Assembly (NCBI GenBank): GCA_025266875.1
Contig: JALLLT010000028.1
Coordinates: 434,001 to 498,000 of the forward strand
DNA: 64,000 nt
Source of the DNA: Fennellomyces sp. T-0311
Taxonomy: Eukaryota > Mucoromycota > Mucoromycetes > Mucorales > Lichtheimiaceae
Direction: 5' to 3'
The notes below the pieces were generated by a model. That model was not told the origin of the DNA and did no database searches. It worked only from the letters and a program-made list of their open reading frames with translations. How positions within the stretch are numbered: the stretch's first letter is position 1; the number at the start of each line of letters is the position of its first letter. A program made the translations under genes and the position numbers. Shown piece by piece: positions 50,261 through 63,082 of the stretch.

Positions 50261-52544
50261 ATGTCTGCTCGCCTTCGTCAAGCATTCGCCAATGCTAAAG
50301 CGGAAAGTAAGTTTGATCGATGCCACGTTGGAAGGCCTGTCACGATAACTCAACCACGATCCACCAGATCGCCCTGCATTTGTCACCTTTGTTACGGGCG
50401 GATACCCCGACCCATCGCAGTCAGTTGATATCATGCTGGCTCTGCAGCGCGGTGGATCCGATGTAATCGAAGTTGGTAAGTATCTTTGGGCTGAACCGTC
50501 GAATAATGGGCCGCTAAAGCGAAATCCAATCTCAGGTATCCCCTTCACTGATCCATTGGCCGACGGTCCCACGATCCAATTCGCCAACACTGTAAGCGTT
50601 TGACATGGAGTTGAGGGGGGAATAGGAAACTGATTGGTATGTATGTAGGCTGCACTGGAGCACCACACCGGTATCAAGGAATGCTTGCAGATGGTCCGTG
50701 ACGCACGCGCACGCGGTTTGACCATTCCTGTCGTGTTCATGGGCTACTACAACCCCGTGCTTGCGTATGGCGAAGAGAACATTGCGCGAGACTGTCGCGA
50801 TGCTGGCGTGAACGGATATATCCTTGTGGACCTGCCTCCGGAAGAATCACATCATTTCCGTGGCGTGTGCTTAAAGTACGGCCTGTCGTTCGTTCCTCTC
50901 GTCGCGCCTTCCAGCACCGACGCTCGTATTCCCCTTTTGACCGAAATTGCTGATTCCTTCATTTATGTTGTTTCTCGCATGGGTGTCACTGGCGCCAAGC
51001 AAGAAGTCAACAACGAGTTGCCGGAACTCATGGCGCGCATCAGGAAGTCCACCGACGTGCCTTTGGCCATTGGTTTTGGCGTGTCGACGCGCGAGCACTT
51101 TGACTTTGTTGGTCAACATGGTGATGCCGTTGTGATTGGTTCTCGCATCATTACGGTGATTCGCGATGCTCTCGAAGCCGGCCAGAACGTTCCTGAGGTG
51201 GTCGAGCAATACTGTTCCGAAGTGTGCGGTCGCAAGCCCGTCGAATTGGCAGCTGCCAGTGTTCAACCTCAGGCAGATCTAGAACTCAGCGATGCTGCTG
51301 GCAAGGGCATTGTTGTTGCCAAGGAAATGAAGAGCTTTTACGAACTGACCACTCGTTTCGGTGACTTTGGCGGTGCATATGTTCCCGAAGTCCTCGTCGA
51401 CTGCCTGTCTCAGCTCGAGCGCTGCTTTATCGATGCCATTAACGACGACGCATTTAACAAGGAGTTTGAGTCTTACTACGACTACATTGCCCGTCCCTCT
51501 CGATTGCAGCTTGCTGACCGTCTCACGGCTGATGCAGGAGGTGCTCGCATCTGGTTGAAGCGTGAGGATTTGAACCACACCGGTGCCCACAAGATCAACA
51601 ATGCTGTTGGCCAGATTTTGCTTGCCAAGCGTTTGGGCAAGACGCGCATCATTGCCGAGACGGGTGCCGGTCAACATGGTGTTGCCACCGCGACGGTGTG
51701 TGCCAAATTCGGTATGGAGTGCGTTGTCTATATGGGTGAAGAAGATTGCAGACGCCAGGCTTTGAACGTTTTCCGCATGCGCATGTTGGGTGCTACCGTC
51801 GTCCCTGTTGCCAGTGGTTCGCGCACCTTGAAGGATGCCATCAACGAAGCTATGCGCGACTGGGTTACCAACGTCGCCGACACGCATTATCTGGTTGGAT
51901 CCGCAATTGGCCCCCACCCGTTCCCCATGATCGTCCGTCACTTCCAGTCCGTCATTGGCAGCGAAGCCAAGCGTCAATTGCAAGAAAAGGCCGGCAAGTT
52001 GCCTGATGTTGTTGTTGCTTGCGTTGGTGGTGGCTCCAATGCCATCGGTATGTTCCATCCCTTTGTCGAAGACAAGTCTGTTCGCATCGTCGGCGTTGAA
52101 GCTGGCGGCAGTGGCGTCGACACAGACCATCACTCGGCCACGTTGACCAAGGGCAGACCTGGTGTATTGCACGGCACCCGCACTTATCTCCTCCAAGATG
52201 AGTTCGGCCAGATCATCGAAACGCATTCCGTCAGCGCCGGCTTGGATTATCCCGGTGTTGGTCCGGAGCACGCGTTCTTGAAGGATTCTGGCAGAGCAGA
52301 ATACCATGTTGCCGACGATGCCCAGGCTTTGATTGGCTTCCGCAAGCTCACTCAGTTGGAAGGCATCATTCCTGCGCTCGAATCATCGCACGCGTTGTAC
52401 TATGCGCACAAGATTGCGGGCGAGCTCCCCAAGGACCAGGATATCGTTGTCTGTCTCTCTGGTAGAGGCGATAAGGACATGCACACGGTGGCCGAGGTGC
52501 TTCCCAAGCTTGGTCCCAAGATCGGATGGGACTTGCGTTTCTAA
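50261..52544 (+). CDS. TRP5: Bifunctional tryptophan synthase (alpha-beta fusion)
   Basis: Cytosolic enzyme for the last two steps of tryptophan synthesis: indole-3-glycerol phosphate to indole (alpha), then indole plus serine to tryptophan (beta, PLP). Exons 50261-50306, 50368-50475, 50536-50591, 50649-52544; 701 residues, the usual fungal fusion size. Alpha half: [26 protein letters not shown] (catalytic Glu in EVG), [10 protein letters not shown], and [11 protein letters not shown] with the second catalytic Asp. A linker at about residues 250-285 leads to the beta half: [18 protein letters not shown] (PLP lysine), [31 protein letters not shown]. The beta exon is rich in GCC, GTC and AAG codons, suggesting strong expression. 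A 342-codon antisense frame inside it is a shadow. Confidence 0.97.
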
Positions 52545-52792
52545 AAGCCATTCTCCCTTTCACTTCCTTTGTATATCCGTCATTGCATTTGCTTTTGTAA
52601 CATATAAGAAAAACAATCTCTCGTACACACCTGCCATGGACAGCATACCACAATAAACACTCACGCATGTGACAAAATAGACGAAACTACTATTAGAGTG
52701 TAAGATATACAGGTCGAGGAGGGGCATACACAATACAAAGAGAGAAAGGGGATAATATATACGAATAGAGAGCTGTGGTTGCAGAGAAGGGC

Positions 52793-53822
52793 CTACTCTC
52801 GCTTGATGCGGGCCAAATGGTCATAGTCGGGTTTTGCGCTGGTAGGGTATTGCGCCGACGCTCCCGAGGATGGGGGCATCCAGTAACCACCGTGTGGCAC
52901 ACCAACGCCGGGCTGATGTACAGAAGGATAGGCCCCACCTTGCGCCATATTGTACGATTGCGGCTGCGGCTGATACACTGGAGCCGAGCTGCCATACGAT
53001 GCAGTGGAAGCGCCACCGCTTGCATATCCATCGTAACGCGACGAACCCATCATGTAGGGCGACGATAAGTAAGCCATGTCTTGCGCCAAGGGAACCGTGG
53101 ATGGAGGAGGTGGCTAAGGAACGGTTTCCATGGTGAGTCGATTTCTATAATTTTTACCCACGGATTATAACGTTACATTCACTGAGGCTTTTGCGATGAC
53201 TGTTGTCGGCCGAGGTGAAGCAATGCTGTCTTCTTCGTCAGCACGTGCCTATTGGATGCGTTATATGAGTCACAGCCGCCCAAGCGGGAAGAAGGGGTGG
53301 GGGACAGTTGATTTCTTACGGGTGAAGTGCTATCGTTTGAAACAGGATCAGGTGCGTTTAAACAAGTTTGTATCAGATTTTTCCCCTCTGGTTTTGTCAC
53401 CATGGGCTGTAGTTTTGGCGTTGTAAACGTATACACCAGACCGGTTTCGGACACGATAAGCAGCAGCACTTGAGTTCCGGTCAAGGTCGACAGTTCATAC
53501 GCCTTGAAAAGTATACACGTAAGCCCTCCCATTGTTTCCCCCTTTCCAAAGGCACCATTTACCTTTTTCATGATTCCTGCCTTTCGTTTGGAAAAGGTGA
53601 TGTGGCGCCTGTTCTTATCTTGAATGTACTCGATCTTGATCTTTTTGCGGCCGCTGCGCTTGACTGGAGTACTCGCTAATGAGTCGTCGACTTCGTCTTC
53701 CTCATCGTCAAAGTCATTGTCGTCGGCAAGCGCTTTCGAGTTTTTAGGACTAATGATGGGAGATGTAGGTTCGTTAAGGTCTTTACAAAAAAAAATCCGC
53801 GTTTTACAAACGTTCTGGGCAT
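52793..53822 (-). CDS. SRF/Mcm1-type MADS-box transcription factor
   Basis: Exons 53822-53812 (11 nt), 53749-53563, 53502-53320, 53248-53183, 53113-52793; all phases agree, 255 residues. After an acidic leader (DDNDFDDEEDEVDD) comes the MADS box, residues about 36-92: GRKKIKIEYIQDKNRRHITF, then SKRKAGIMKKAYELSTLTG and VLLLIVSETGLVYTFTTPKL, then a SAM-like extension ending IQTCLNAP. Such factors bind CArG boxes as dimers and, in fungi, control mating and cell-cycle genes together with partners. The tail is Tyr/Ser/Pro-rich (SSPYMMGSSRYDGY). The 11-nt first exon is inferred from phase and a CTTAAC branch point; no other in-frame ATG is available nearby. Confidence 0.85.
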
Positions 53823-54584
53823 TTGGGGTCTATACCAAAAGAAGAAGGCAACAAAAAAAGATGCGGGGAAGTTCGATTTCGGATTTCGTCCTACGTGTGC
53901 AGCCGAAGCTGGTAAAGCAGTCAGTCAGCCAGTCAGCGAGAAAAAAAATATGTAACTTGGGCCCCAAGCTCTAAAGTTCGCCAGCGCGTGTGAAACCGAC
54001 AAGAACACCGGATTGCGTCGATTGCTGACCATCATCCCCTTGCTTCTTGTCAAAATACGCCTTACACCCATCGTGACATCAGCTGCTTATGTAATGATGG
54101 TCGTTTGTTTCGCTATCACCTCAATGGTTGCGTAGGAGAGTCTGTTTATCAGATTGCACGCTTGCTGTTTGTTAGAAAGCATTGAATACATGATAATAAG
54201 CACGCGCCGCATCGGAACCATCCCGCAGGTTAATGTGGGCACATTCAGAGTCTTCCAAAGTCTTCTTTGCGGATGATGTGCTGCTACAGCTGCAGCGCCA
54301 CCAATGGTTGATGCATCCATCCGGGATCTACAAAAAAAGGATAAAGACATGCTGGGGACGGCGCCGACAAACGGGCTGTTTCAGGGTCCCACCATATATG
54401 TGCTCCACGATGCATTGCTCATGGGCAACCTTCTATGTCCATAGAGTTTACCATACGACGCCAATATGTATCCCGCGGCATCTGGCCAGATATACGTGCT
54501 GGGGCACCTGAGCATACGAATGCACGTTGCTACTTTGGAAAGTAACTCTAAAGAATCGTGTTTTTTTTATTATTTCTAATATAA
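53823..54584. other. Intergenic, no gene seen
   Basis: About 760 bp between the MADS gene start and the stop codon of the B56 gene. Short frames on both strands are unsupported. Confidence 0.5.
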
Positions 54585-57112
54585 CTAGTAACTGTGCCAT
54601 GAACAAGTATCGGAATCATCGGACATGGTTCCTGTGTCGGGTTTCTCGCCCAGATCTGCAGCCATAGTAGTAGTGGTTGCTGTGCTGGCGATGGTGGTAG
54701 TAGAGGGAGGGGTATCGGTAATATCGGACTGGGTGATGTGTGTTGGTATAGCTGTAGAACTATTCGTCTTTAAGCTAATATAAGCACAGACTTACTACTA
54801 ATACGTCCCGGAAGTTTTGACAAGTCAACTTACTGCTTCTTTTGCAGGCTCCAGATTCCGCGTCTGTTCTGCTTGCGATCTCAGTCGGTTCCATCTTTCT
54901 TCCTTCTCTTGCATCCGCATCTGTGCACTATATCATGCGTAAGATTACTCCGGGTAACTTTTCTTTTTATAATATAGAACCAACTTACTCTTCGTCATCC
55001 TTTATGTACTTCTTCAGACACTGATCGAATAATGCTGGGTTCAGTTCCATTAATATTCTCAATGCATCGGAGACTAGTTCATGGATTATCCTGTCGATCC
55101 CGGTTAGCACATCACGTGAAACAACTGTGCACTAAAACAGCGTACCTGTTCCAATGCACCTTGGCATGACGATATAAGGCAGGGAACACTACGGGCATGA
55201 TGATGTCGATGTTGTCGCTCATGAGATTGACAATGTACTCGTTGTTCCAATAGTATAAGGCTCGCTCTGCGACCTGAAAGTGGGAACTGGAGACACACTG
55301 GCCGATCTTCTGGAACAGCGGCACCATGATCTTTCTAAACTCGACTGCGTCGGTGATATCCAAAATCTCCTCCATTTCTGTCAAAAACATAACTTCCTTT
55401 GCGCTGTTGACCTTGGGCCAGTATCGGAGCAGGCCTTGCACAATCTAGTATCAGCTGTTGTCAATCTCGCTTTGCCCCCCCTTACGGCCTCCTTAATCGT
55501 ACCTCTGCTGTTAATGCCGGGTCTTTCTCCAGGAACTGAACCACACAGTACGCGAGTTGCGGATGGTATAGCGACAGCGTGGATGGCTTATGCAGCGGTA
55601 TTAACACGCGGAACAGAAATACTTTGTGTTCATCTTTAAGTGGCAAGGCAAAGCCATTGATGATGCTGTACAGTTGGAGCGTGAATCCCGGGATCGACAG
55701 TACGGTGAAGCGAAAGCTCCTTACCTTCCCATGATCTCCAGTAACTCGGCTATGCCATTGAATTTCTCGGTCTCATAGATGAACTGGAAGAATATGTTGC
55801 TGATGGAGCGGCGTATGAAGGCGCGCAGGCCCAGGAACTTGCCGTAGATGCGGTGAAGGGTTGTTTTTAAGAAGTCTCGCTCGCGGGGATCTTCGCTATC
55901 AAAGAGCTCGAGCAGCTAAATAGCAAACAGATGAGCCGCTGTTGTTTGTTTACAGGCAGTCTGCAACAACATACCTGCAAAATAAACTTCTGATCAATGT
56001 ACTTTTTGGCGACATGCGTGTTGAAATCGGGTGATTCGACAAAGCGCAGGAAAAACTCATAGACGAGCTGCAGATGCGGCCACGCCACCTCAAACACCGG
56101 CTCTTCCTCCTCGGCATCCGCGCCCTCAGCTACGGTCTTGACCTGGGGCGAGATACTTCGGAATGTGTTCACAGTAAACTAACATGCATGAGATTAGCAC
56201 GCGCATGTTTGCAATATTGCTGTTACCTGCTCACCATCTGGATCACATCGAGGTACAGCGAGTCGGTTATCACTCCACGCGTCGTGGCAACATACTCCAG
56301 CATCTCCTGCAACGCCTGGCGCTTGATTTCCTTTCCTCTCAGATCGAACGACGGGTCGTTGAAGTCAAACATGATCTGACACTGCCTCAGTTTGCTCAGA
56401 AACAGTTGCTGTCGTTGTGCCGGCGCCACCTCTAATGTATGTAGTCTAAGATTAGGGAGAGCTTGGCTCTGTCTCTCGCCAGAAAAAAAAAGAACGTGAT
56501 ATTTACCGTTGAAACGAGGATACTGTTCTAACTCGACCTTGTTGTCCTGTGCAAAGAACCGTGAAGACCGCTGACGTCGTGGTGTCTTGACCACCGGAAT
56601 CGTATCTTTGGGCATGCCTTGGCTCAGCCTGTTGACGTTGCTGCTAGACTTTGGTAAATCCGGTACTTTGTTTGCCATGCCCGGTTTTGGTGGGAGATGC
56701 TACAGGAAAAAACGGATTGCCAATCAGGCACACTGCGTCTCCACAAACGTGTTGTTGGCTCTTCCTTATACCTGTTGTTGTGGGTGCTGCTGTTGCTGCT
56801 GCTGCTGTTGCTGTTGTTGTTGCGTATTGGAGTTCTCATTGCTTAGCGGCTGTGGTTGGTTTTTGGGTGACGAGGACGCCTTTTGCTGTTGGCTGGATAC
56901 TGACGACCGTTGCTGTTGCTTCGTTCGAGATTTCGAGTCGCTTTGATGTTGCGATTTGCTCCTAGAAAGCTAATAAAAGTAGTGAGTATTGCGTCTCTTG
57001 GCCACAAAAAAGAAGCAGCGTAAGGGGAACTGGCTTGCAGCGGCAGTGGCGAGTCAAGCAGCCGTGTCCACTGGGAACGATCGCGTACCACGCCTTTCAA
57101 TCCTTTCATCAT
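54585..57112 (-). CDS. PP2A regulatory subunit B56 (Rts1-like)
   Basis: Regulatory B' subunit that targets protein phosphatase 2A. Eleven exons: 57112-57089, 56969-56772, 56699-56507, 56431-56235, 56178-55975, 55915-55725, 55665-55503, 55444-55146, 55090-54989, 54927-54834, 54767-54585; 615 residues, all in phase. The 24-nt first exon codes MMKGLKGV, the conserved fungal B56 start; a Gln-rich region follows. The HEAT-like core runs about 155-500: [84 protein letters not shown], then [14 protein letters not shown] and [13 protein letters not shown]. The C-terminus is Thr/Ser-rich. In fungi the subunit acts in stress response, septation and cohesin protection. Confidence 0.93.
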
Positions 57113-57584
57113 TTTGTGTCGTGGCTTTGAGTTGCGGAGGTGAGGGAGAGGCTCAAGGTTGGATTCGGCTGCAGGAATTGCGAAAACGGAAAATTCAAGT
57201 CGTTTTAATGTAAAAAACAAAATCTTTTTTTGGTACGAAACACACTTAGCGCACTGGAGTGGCCTCTCTCCTAGCTGCATTACCGGACTCAGGTGTGAAG
57301 AATCGCCATATATAGACACTGGCCCGCATTTACCACTCTATTTTGCTGCGGACTGCTGTATCCATTTCTACCAAGCCTTTGGCATCGCGTGTGTAACTGT
57401 TGCACCAGGGCCTGTAGTACGACAATAATAAGTCGAGGTGCCACCAAATGACGGCGTCTTGATACACAGCAGGAGTTTTTTTTCCAAGACGTCCGACGTG
57501 TTATCCGCATGACGCATTCAACAGGCGCCACCTTTCGATCGAGCGCTTCTCCCGCAGCATTCGCCGCAGCATGGCCAGCCGCGA
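57113..57584. other. Divergent promoter region B56 / BCS1-like
   Basis: About 470 bp between two divergent genes, with the TATA box for the plus-strand gene at its right edge. No further gene seen. Confidence 0.5.
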
Positions 57585-57592
57585 ATATATAA
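57585..57592 (+). promoter_or_regulatory. TATA box of BCS1-like gene
   Basis: ATATATAA lies about 55 bp before the ATG at 57644, followed by a pyrimidine-rich leader (TTTCTTTCCTACCTCTCC) typical of a fungal transcription start region. Confidence 0.5.
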
Positions 57593-57643
57593 ACCCCATC
57601 GGGCATTCGCGGCTCTTTCTTTCCTACCTCTCCTACCTCCACC

Positions 57644-59626
57644 ATGTTCGTGTTTGGCGAGTCGTTCTATTACCTGCACAACGTCTTTGATACCATCGCC
57701 TCCTTTGCTGAGATCCTCGGCGACGAATCGTTCTGGACAGTCTTTTTCGGCCAGCGCGGTCTATCTCTTATCAAGCGATACATTGCCAACGATGCTATCT
57801 TTGTCGGCTTGTTCCTGAGTCTTGGACGTAAGTCCATTCCGTATCAAGCATTGGGCTGCCACTTACTAACAGTCATGCGTACATATAGCCACTCTCCTGA
57901 CCCTGTTCCGTTCGTCCTATACCCAAGTCACCGAGTTTGTTTCCTCGCTCTTGTACATTTCGATCGAGATTAACGATGACGAATCGATCTACACACCCAT
58001 TGACACCTACGTCAAGAACCACTTTAATAACATCAAGGACTTTAAGCACGTCAACGGCGTCACTCACCACGATCCTGTTCAGGACAACAACAACAACGTC
58101 CATGGGAGCAATGATCGATCACTTCAAGTCGACTTGATCCCACGTGAGTCTGTTACCTTCAGACTGCGCTTTTCAGGCACTAACTTTCCGTGCAATAGAG
58201 CGTGGAAGTGTCCAAGTGGCCCACCACAAAGGTTACAAGCTGTGGATCAGTCGCGATAATTATTCTCCTCTCGATCGTGCCAAGAATGGCGGTGGTGGTG
58301 AAGCTGGGGAACTGTTGGAGGCTTTGAGCAGTTCACATCAACGGTTGGTTATCAGGTTGGTATCACGATCCAACGCTCTCTGGTACACACATCCTAATAA
58401 AGCGTTTTGCCTAAACAGGATGCGAAGCCGCAATCTGAAACTTTTGCAAGGCATTGTTCAGGAATGGCTGGATGAATACTACGAAGAGAAGAGCGGACAG
58501 GTAACTTTGAGTTCAAAGCATGTGATTTTGTTATTGACACACAGATTTGATGTTACCAGCTCATTGTTTACAAGTACAAGTCTGACCCTTGGGGCCGATT
58601 TGGCTGGGAAGAACTGTGTTCCAAGGAGCCCCGCTCTTTCGATTCGGTTATTTTGAAGAAGGATCAGAAGGAGGAAATGCTTGAAGGTAAAAATCGGTCG
58701 ACTGGTTTCCATGGCGATTAAATGCTCATTCCTCAATTAATTAGATCTGGTAACCTTCCGCTCCGAAAAGCCATGGTATCTCAAGACTGGCATTCCTTAT
58801 CGTCGTGGATATCTTCTCTACGGTCCTCCGGGCACAGGCAAGACTTCATTCATCCAGTCACTGGCCAGCAAGGTTCACATGAACGTTGCCTTGATCAGTC
58901 TAACAACGTCCATGAGCGACGATGATTTTGTCCAAGCCCTGATCGAAGCACCCAAGAACAGCATTGTTGTGATGGAAGACATCGACCATTGTACCATCAA
59001 CGACGGTGAGGAAAGCGACAGCAAAAAGTCTATCGAAAAGAGAGTTACCATGACTGGACTGCTGAATGCCTTGGATGGTGTCTTTTCTCCTGAAGGTTCA
59101 CGTAAGTTTGATTTCCCCATCTTCTCTTGGATGCGCATCTAACCTTGTTTCAGTCGTGTTCCTTACATGCAACGATATTACCAAGCTTACGCCTGCATTG
59201 CTTCGCCCTGGCCGCGTGGATGTCAAGGTTCTCTTTGGCCTATCCGATCGTTATCAAACCGAAGCCATGTTCTGGCGCTTCTTCCAAGACGATGACGGCA
59301 AACGCGATCCCGAAATTGCCCAGTTCCTTGACAAACTTCTTGACGCTATTCCCGTCGATCGGGTCAGCACTGCCGAACTTCAAAACCTGTTCATGAGCCA
59401 TGCGATGATCCTCAACTCCAGACGCAAAGTGCGCAGCATCTCGATGACAGGATCCGATGATTATGTGGTGACTGATGAAAAGTCCGCCAAATTGAAACTC
59501 TTTGAGGGCTTGCTAAAGTCCATTCCTGCCTTTTTGGAACGCGTTGAAGCTGACCGTGAACAAGCCAAGTTACATGCCGCTCGAAAGAGATCCATTAAAA
59601 AGGATGATGGCGATAACAGCTCCTAA
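57644..59626 (+). CDS. BCS1-like mitochondrial AAA ATPase
   Basis: Exons 57644-57837 by line numbering (the first exon ends at 57827 when codons are counted, which is preferred), 57889-58143, 58199-58355, 58419-58500, 58560-58686, 58745-59101, 59154-59626; 544 residues in phase. A hydrophobic N-terminal segment (DAIFVGLFLSLG) serves as the single membrane span of this family. The BCS1-specific N-domain follows (RGSVQVAHHKGYKLWIS, MRSRNLKLLQGIVQEWLDEY, WGRFGWEEL). The AAA module has [20 protein letters not shown] (Walker A), IVVMEDIDH (Walker B) and [21 protein letters not shown]. Bcs1 moves the folded Rieske protein across the inner membrane for complex III. At 544 residues it is longer than yeast Bcs1 (about 456), so it could be one of the BCS1-like paralogues common in fungi. 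Confidence 0.86.
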
Positions 59627-60351
59627 GTTCATTTTACATTATTTGCATTTCCTATCTTTCTTATACATACTTCTTGCATATCACAAAAAAATACTGTAAC
59701 ATATATCCCATTCACAAAAAAGTTTCTTAATAAACCATTCAAATCGTTTACTACCGTACGTGATATGTCGTTGATTCTTGTGAAACACTCCCAATGATGC
59801 AAACTGACGCGGCGGATCTCGCTTTCCGATGCCCGTTGCCATGGCAACCGAATATATTCGCACGGTGGCCTGCAACGGTTTACTGCTTAATCGGGTATTT
59901 TTATATACTGGCGGTTTCTGTTGCCATAGATGTAATACAAGCGCTAAAAATTAGTCACAAAAGGCGAAACTCCTGTTGAAATTGTTGTGTCTCCGGATCT
60001 GTGCCTAAACTAGTTCATACTGCAACAAGTCGAAGTGTATAGATCACTCAACAATAATATGTATTGGTGCTATCCATATTACAAGCTGACGAGTAATTTA
60101 GCAGACGAGTTCGAGTTGCTGTCGATGGAGCCTTGACCACAAAATTAAATTGTTGACTAGAATTTTTTTTGCCTGTGACTGGAAGCGTGGGAGGAAGAAA
60201 CAGTTACGTTAAAAAGTACTTGAGCCAATCATGCTTTATACGCTAACTTTATTATAAACACGGGATGATCTTTTCGAATATTATACTTTTATGCAAAAAA
60301 ATATACGTACCGTTTCTTTCTTTTGGTTCCTCCAAATTTTTTGTTGCCCAG
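59627..60351. other. Intergenic, no gene seen
   Basis: About 725 AT-rich bp holding the 3' flank of the BCS1-like gene and the promoter of the transporter gene. Confidence 0.5.
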
Positions 60352-62352
60352 ATGACAACAACAGTTACTACAGCAATCGATCATAATAACAACGACACAA
60401 TTCAGGACGCGGGATCACAGCAACACCCTGCTAGTCATAGTCCATCCATCGCTTCTATTGCTCGTGCAGAAACAATCTGTGATAAAGAATCTGCTGGCAA
60501 TAGTAAGTGGCTTAGATCATACGCATATATTCCAAATCATAACCTATGAGTCCAGAAAACAGATGGGGGAAAAACGATGCATATGATTCTGGGCCAGACG
60601 GAGGTTTAGCCGGATGGCTGGTGGTTTTTGGAGCATTTTGGGGCTACTTTACGAGTCTAGGCGCTGAATTTTCATGGTGGGTTTTTAAACATCAAAAGTA
60701 TTCGGTGCTATATTGAAAAGGCTAACAAATCTCTAGGGGTAAAGCATACGCATTTTTCTTGTAGCATCAAGTATTGGTCTCGCTTACTCTGAACTGCACA
60801 GGCGTTTTGCAAAATTATTTTGAACGGGAGGTCTTCAATCATATACCTGATGCTCAGTTTCAACTCAGTTTTGCGGGTACCATACTTGGATTAGTACTTA
60901 ATATAATGGGTCCTTTGCAACAGATTCTCTCTGGTAAGGAACTGGATCAGCTTGAAAATTCAATCCCTAAAACGTGAAACTAGCACGGTATGGAGTCCTT
61001 CCGGTGCTCATGCTAGGTGCACTGTTAATGGTATTGGGCCTTATGCTTTCTAGCGTCACAACCCAGGTATGGCATTTAAACGTGGTAATTAGCGCAGCTA
61101 CTAAACTATAAGTAGATTTGGCATTTGTATATGACACAAGGAGTTATGTTTGGTCTTGGTGCGGGTCTAGTCTTTACAGTAAGTATGTCAAGTGAAAAAG
61201 CCAAAGCACATTGACTCAAGCTATTGGGAAGACAACAATGTCAGCTCCTACTCAATGGTTTAATCGCAGACGAGGGTTCGCTATGGGGGCGATAACTTCT
61301 GGAGCAGGCATTGGAGGTATCGTATACCCATTCATCATAAACGAGTGCACCGCTCGATACGGAATTGGCTGGTAATTTTTTTTTTTGCGGCGCTGCTAAC
61401 AACCTTTTTTTTCTTTTGCTAATACTGTGTCGTGCCATAAAGGACATATCGTATAATTGGATTCCTCTGCCTCGGTTTAAATGCCTTGACATGTATTTTT
61501 GTAAAAGAGAAATACCCTCGAAACAAAAAAGTCAAGGCAGCCGAAGATGGTGAAACACAGCCTACCGTATCCCCTCCTACTCTTCGTGAAATTTTTGACT
61601 TTAGCATTCTCAAGGATGGAACATTTCTTTGGTGGATGATTACTTCAATCATTTCTACTCTGGGTTGTTTTACTCCTTCCTTCTTTCTTCCATGTAACTG
61701 TAGATTATTGACGATCTTAGATACACATACTGAGTGATCTTTTGTTAGCCTATGCCACCTATCATGGAATGAGCAGCGCAGACGGAACCGCAATATTGGC
61801 TGTCCTTTCCGCGTCTAATTGTTTTGGACGGTTCACTTTGGGGTATTTACAGTAATACTAATGCACTGTTCCATATCTAAAGTAATATTTTTTAGATTTA
61901 TTTGTGATCGCGTTGGACGATTGAACACACATATAATTGCCGCATTCATATCCGCTGCAGCAGCCTTTGGAATCTGGACTGTCGCTTATGACTATAACAC
62001 AGTGATGGCATTTGCGGTAGTTTATGGCATTTTCAGCACTTCCTTTTACTTGCTAGGTAAGTCTCACACACGATGGCTTTTCTTTTTCGGTAACACATCC
62101 AACGCTTTAGTATCCCCTATCACCGCTACTATTGTCGGTATTGAGAAATTCCCTACCGCTTTAACGGTAATGTTGTTTTCGAACGCTATTTCGATCGTAG
62201 GACCCAACATCGCTAGCGCAATCGAAAATGCAACAGATGCAGAACCTTATTTTGCATACAAAATGTATGTGGGTGCTTGCTATGCACTTGGTTGTCTGCT
62301 TCTTGTTGGGCTAAAGATTAAGATGACGCGCAGCATTTTCACCAAGATTTAA
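60352..62352 (+). CDS. Monocarboxylate-transporter-like MFS protein
   Basis: Exons 60352-60502, 60556-60676, 60737-60738, 60802-60933, 60984-61066, 61116-61182, 61221-61371, 61443-61693, 61749-61830, 61896-62056, 62111-62352; 480 residues. The 2-nt exon GG is needed to keep phase and yields EFSWGVLQNYF, the expected TM1 end. The fold is 12-TM MCT/Mch: DGGLAGWLVVFGAFWGYFTS (the conserved D-G-G-x-G-W), GTILGLVLNIMGPLQQIL, YMTQGVMFGLGAGLVF, QWFNRRRGFAMGAITSGAGIGG, a cytoplasmic loop at about 250-275, and CDRVGRLNTHII in the second half. The hydrophilic N-tail is Ser-rich. Fungal relatives carry monocarboxylates, riboflavin or unknown solutes; the substrate is not predictable. Confidence 0.85.
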
Positions 62353-63070
62353 AGGTGTGGTGATGTTACGTATTGCTCCTCTATGTTCATCAAAGTAGCC
62401 ATTCGCTTCGCTATTATCTATCATTTGTATATCTTTCTTTCTTCATTGTATATACAACATCATTCTGCTTTAAAATACAATATTAAGTTGGCAATCAGAT
62501 AAGGTAGGATTCATGATTGAACATTGACTTAATGATTTATCGTTCCTTCTGAAGCGGTGTCCTTACCGTCATGATGAGCATAGAATAAGTGGTATGCGAG
62601 CTTCGTGTGTGTTTCGTGCTGTTAAAAATGATGTACGGTATTTGTAATGATAGAATACAGCAGTACCCTGAGGAACAGCAAACCTTTTCACTCACTGAGA
62701 TTATCTCACCATTTTTGCCCCTGACCTCTACTGTATTGCCTAGTAACTTAAAAAAAGCTTTTGCTTCGCTGGATACCTATTCGCTGCCTTAGTAATCACC
62801 ACTTATACCGAAGAGGCGAAGTGTAAAGTATATCAAAATGCTTTTCAAAGGCACATGTATTCGATCTTCAAATGAGATAATCCATCATATATAACGAATC
62901 TGTAAAGGGAAAATTAGAAGTACACCAGATTTAAAACATTTCATCTAATTGAACTTTTCCAGCCGCCATTAGTTTTTTCTTTTGTTACGTTGTATCGAAA
63001 TTTCTCGGCCCCTCTTCGTTTATGCTACCTTTCCCTTTTCGGCACGCACTTGACCTTTGTATTGACCTTC
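62353..63070. other. Intergenic, no gene seen
   Basis: AT-rich 3' flank of the transporter gene; a 67-codon frame at 62589-62792 is unsupported. Confidence 0.5.
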
Positions 63071-63082
63071 ATTCAACTACAT

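Noticed and set aside
51279..52307. 342-codon minus-strand frame inside TRP5
   Set aside because: It is antisense to the highly conserved beta subunit; long antisense frames are common opposite codon-biased genes.
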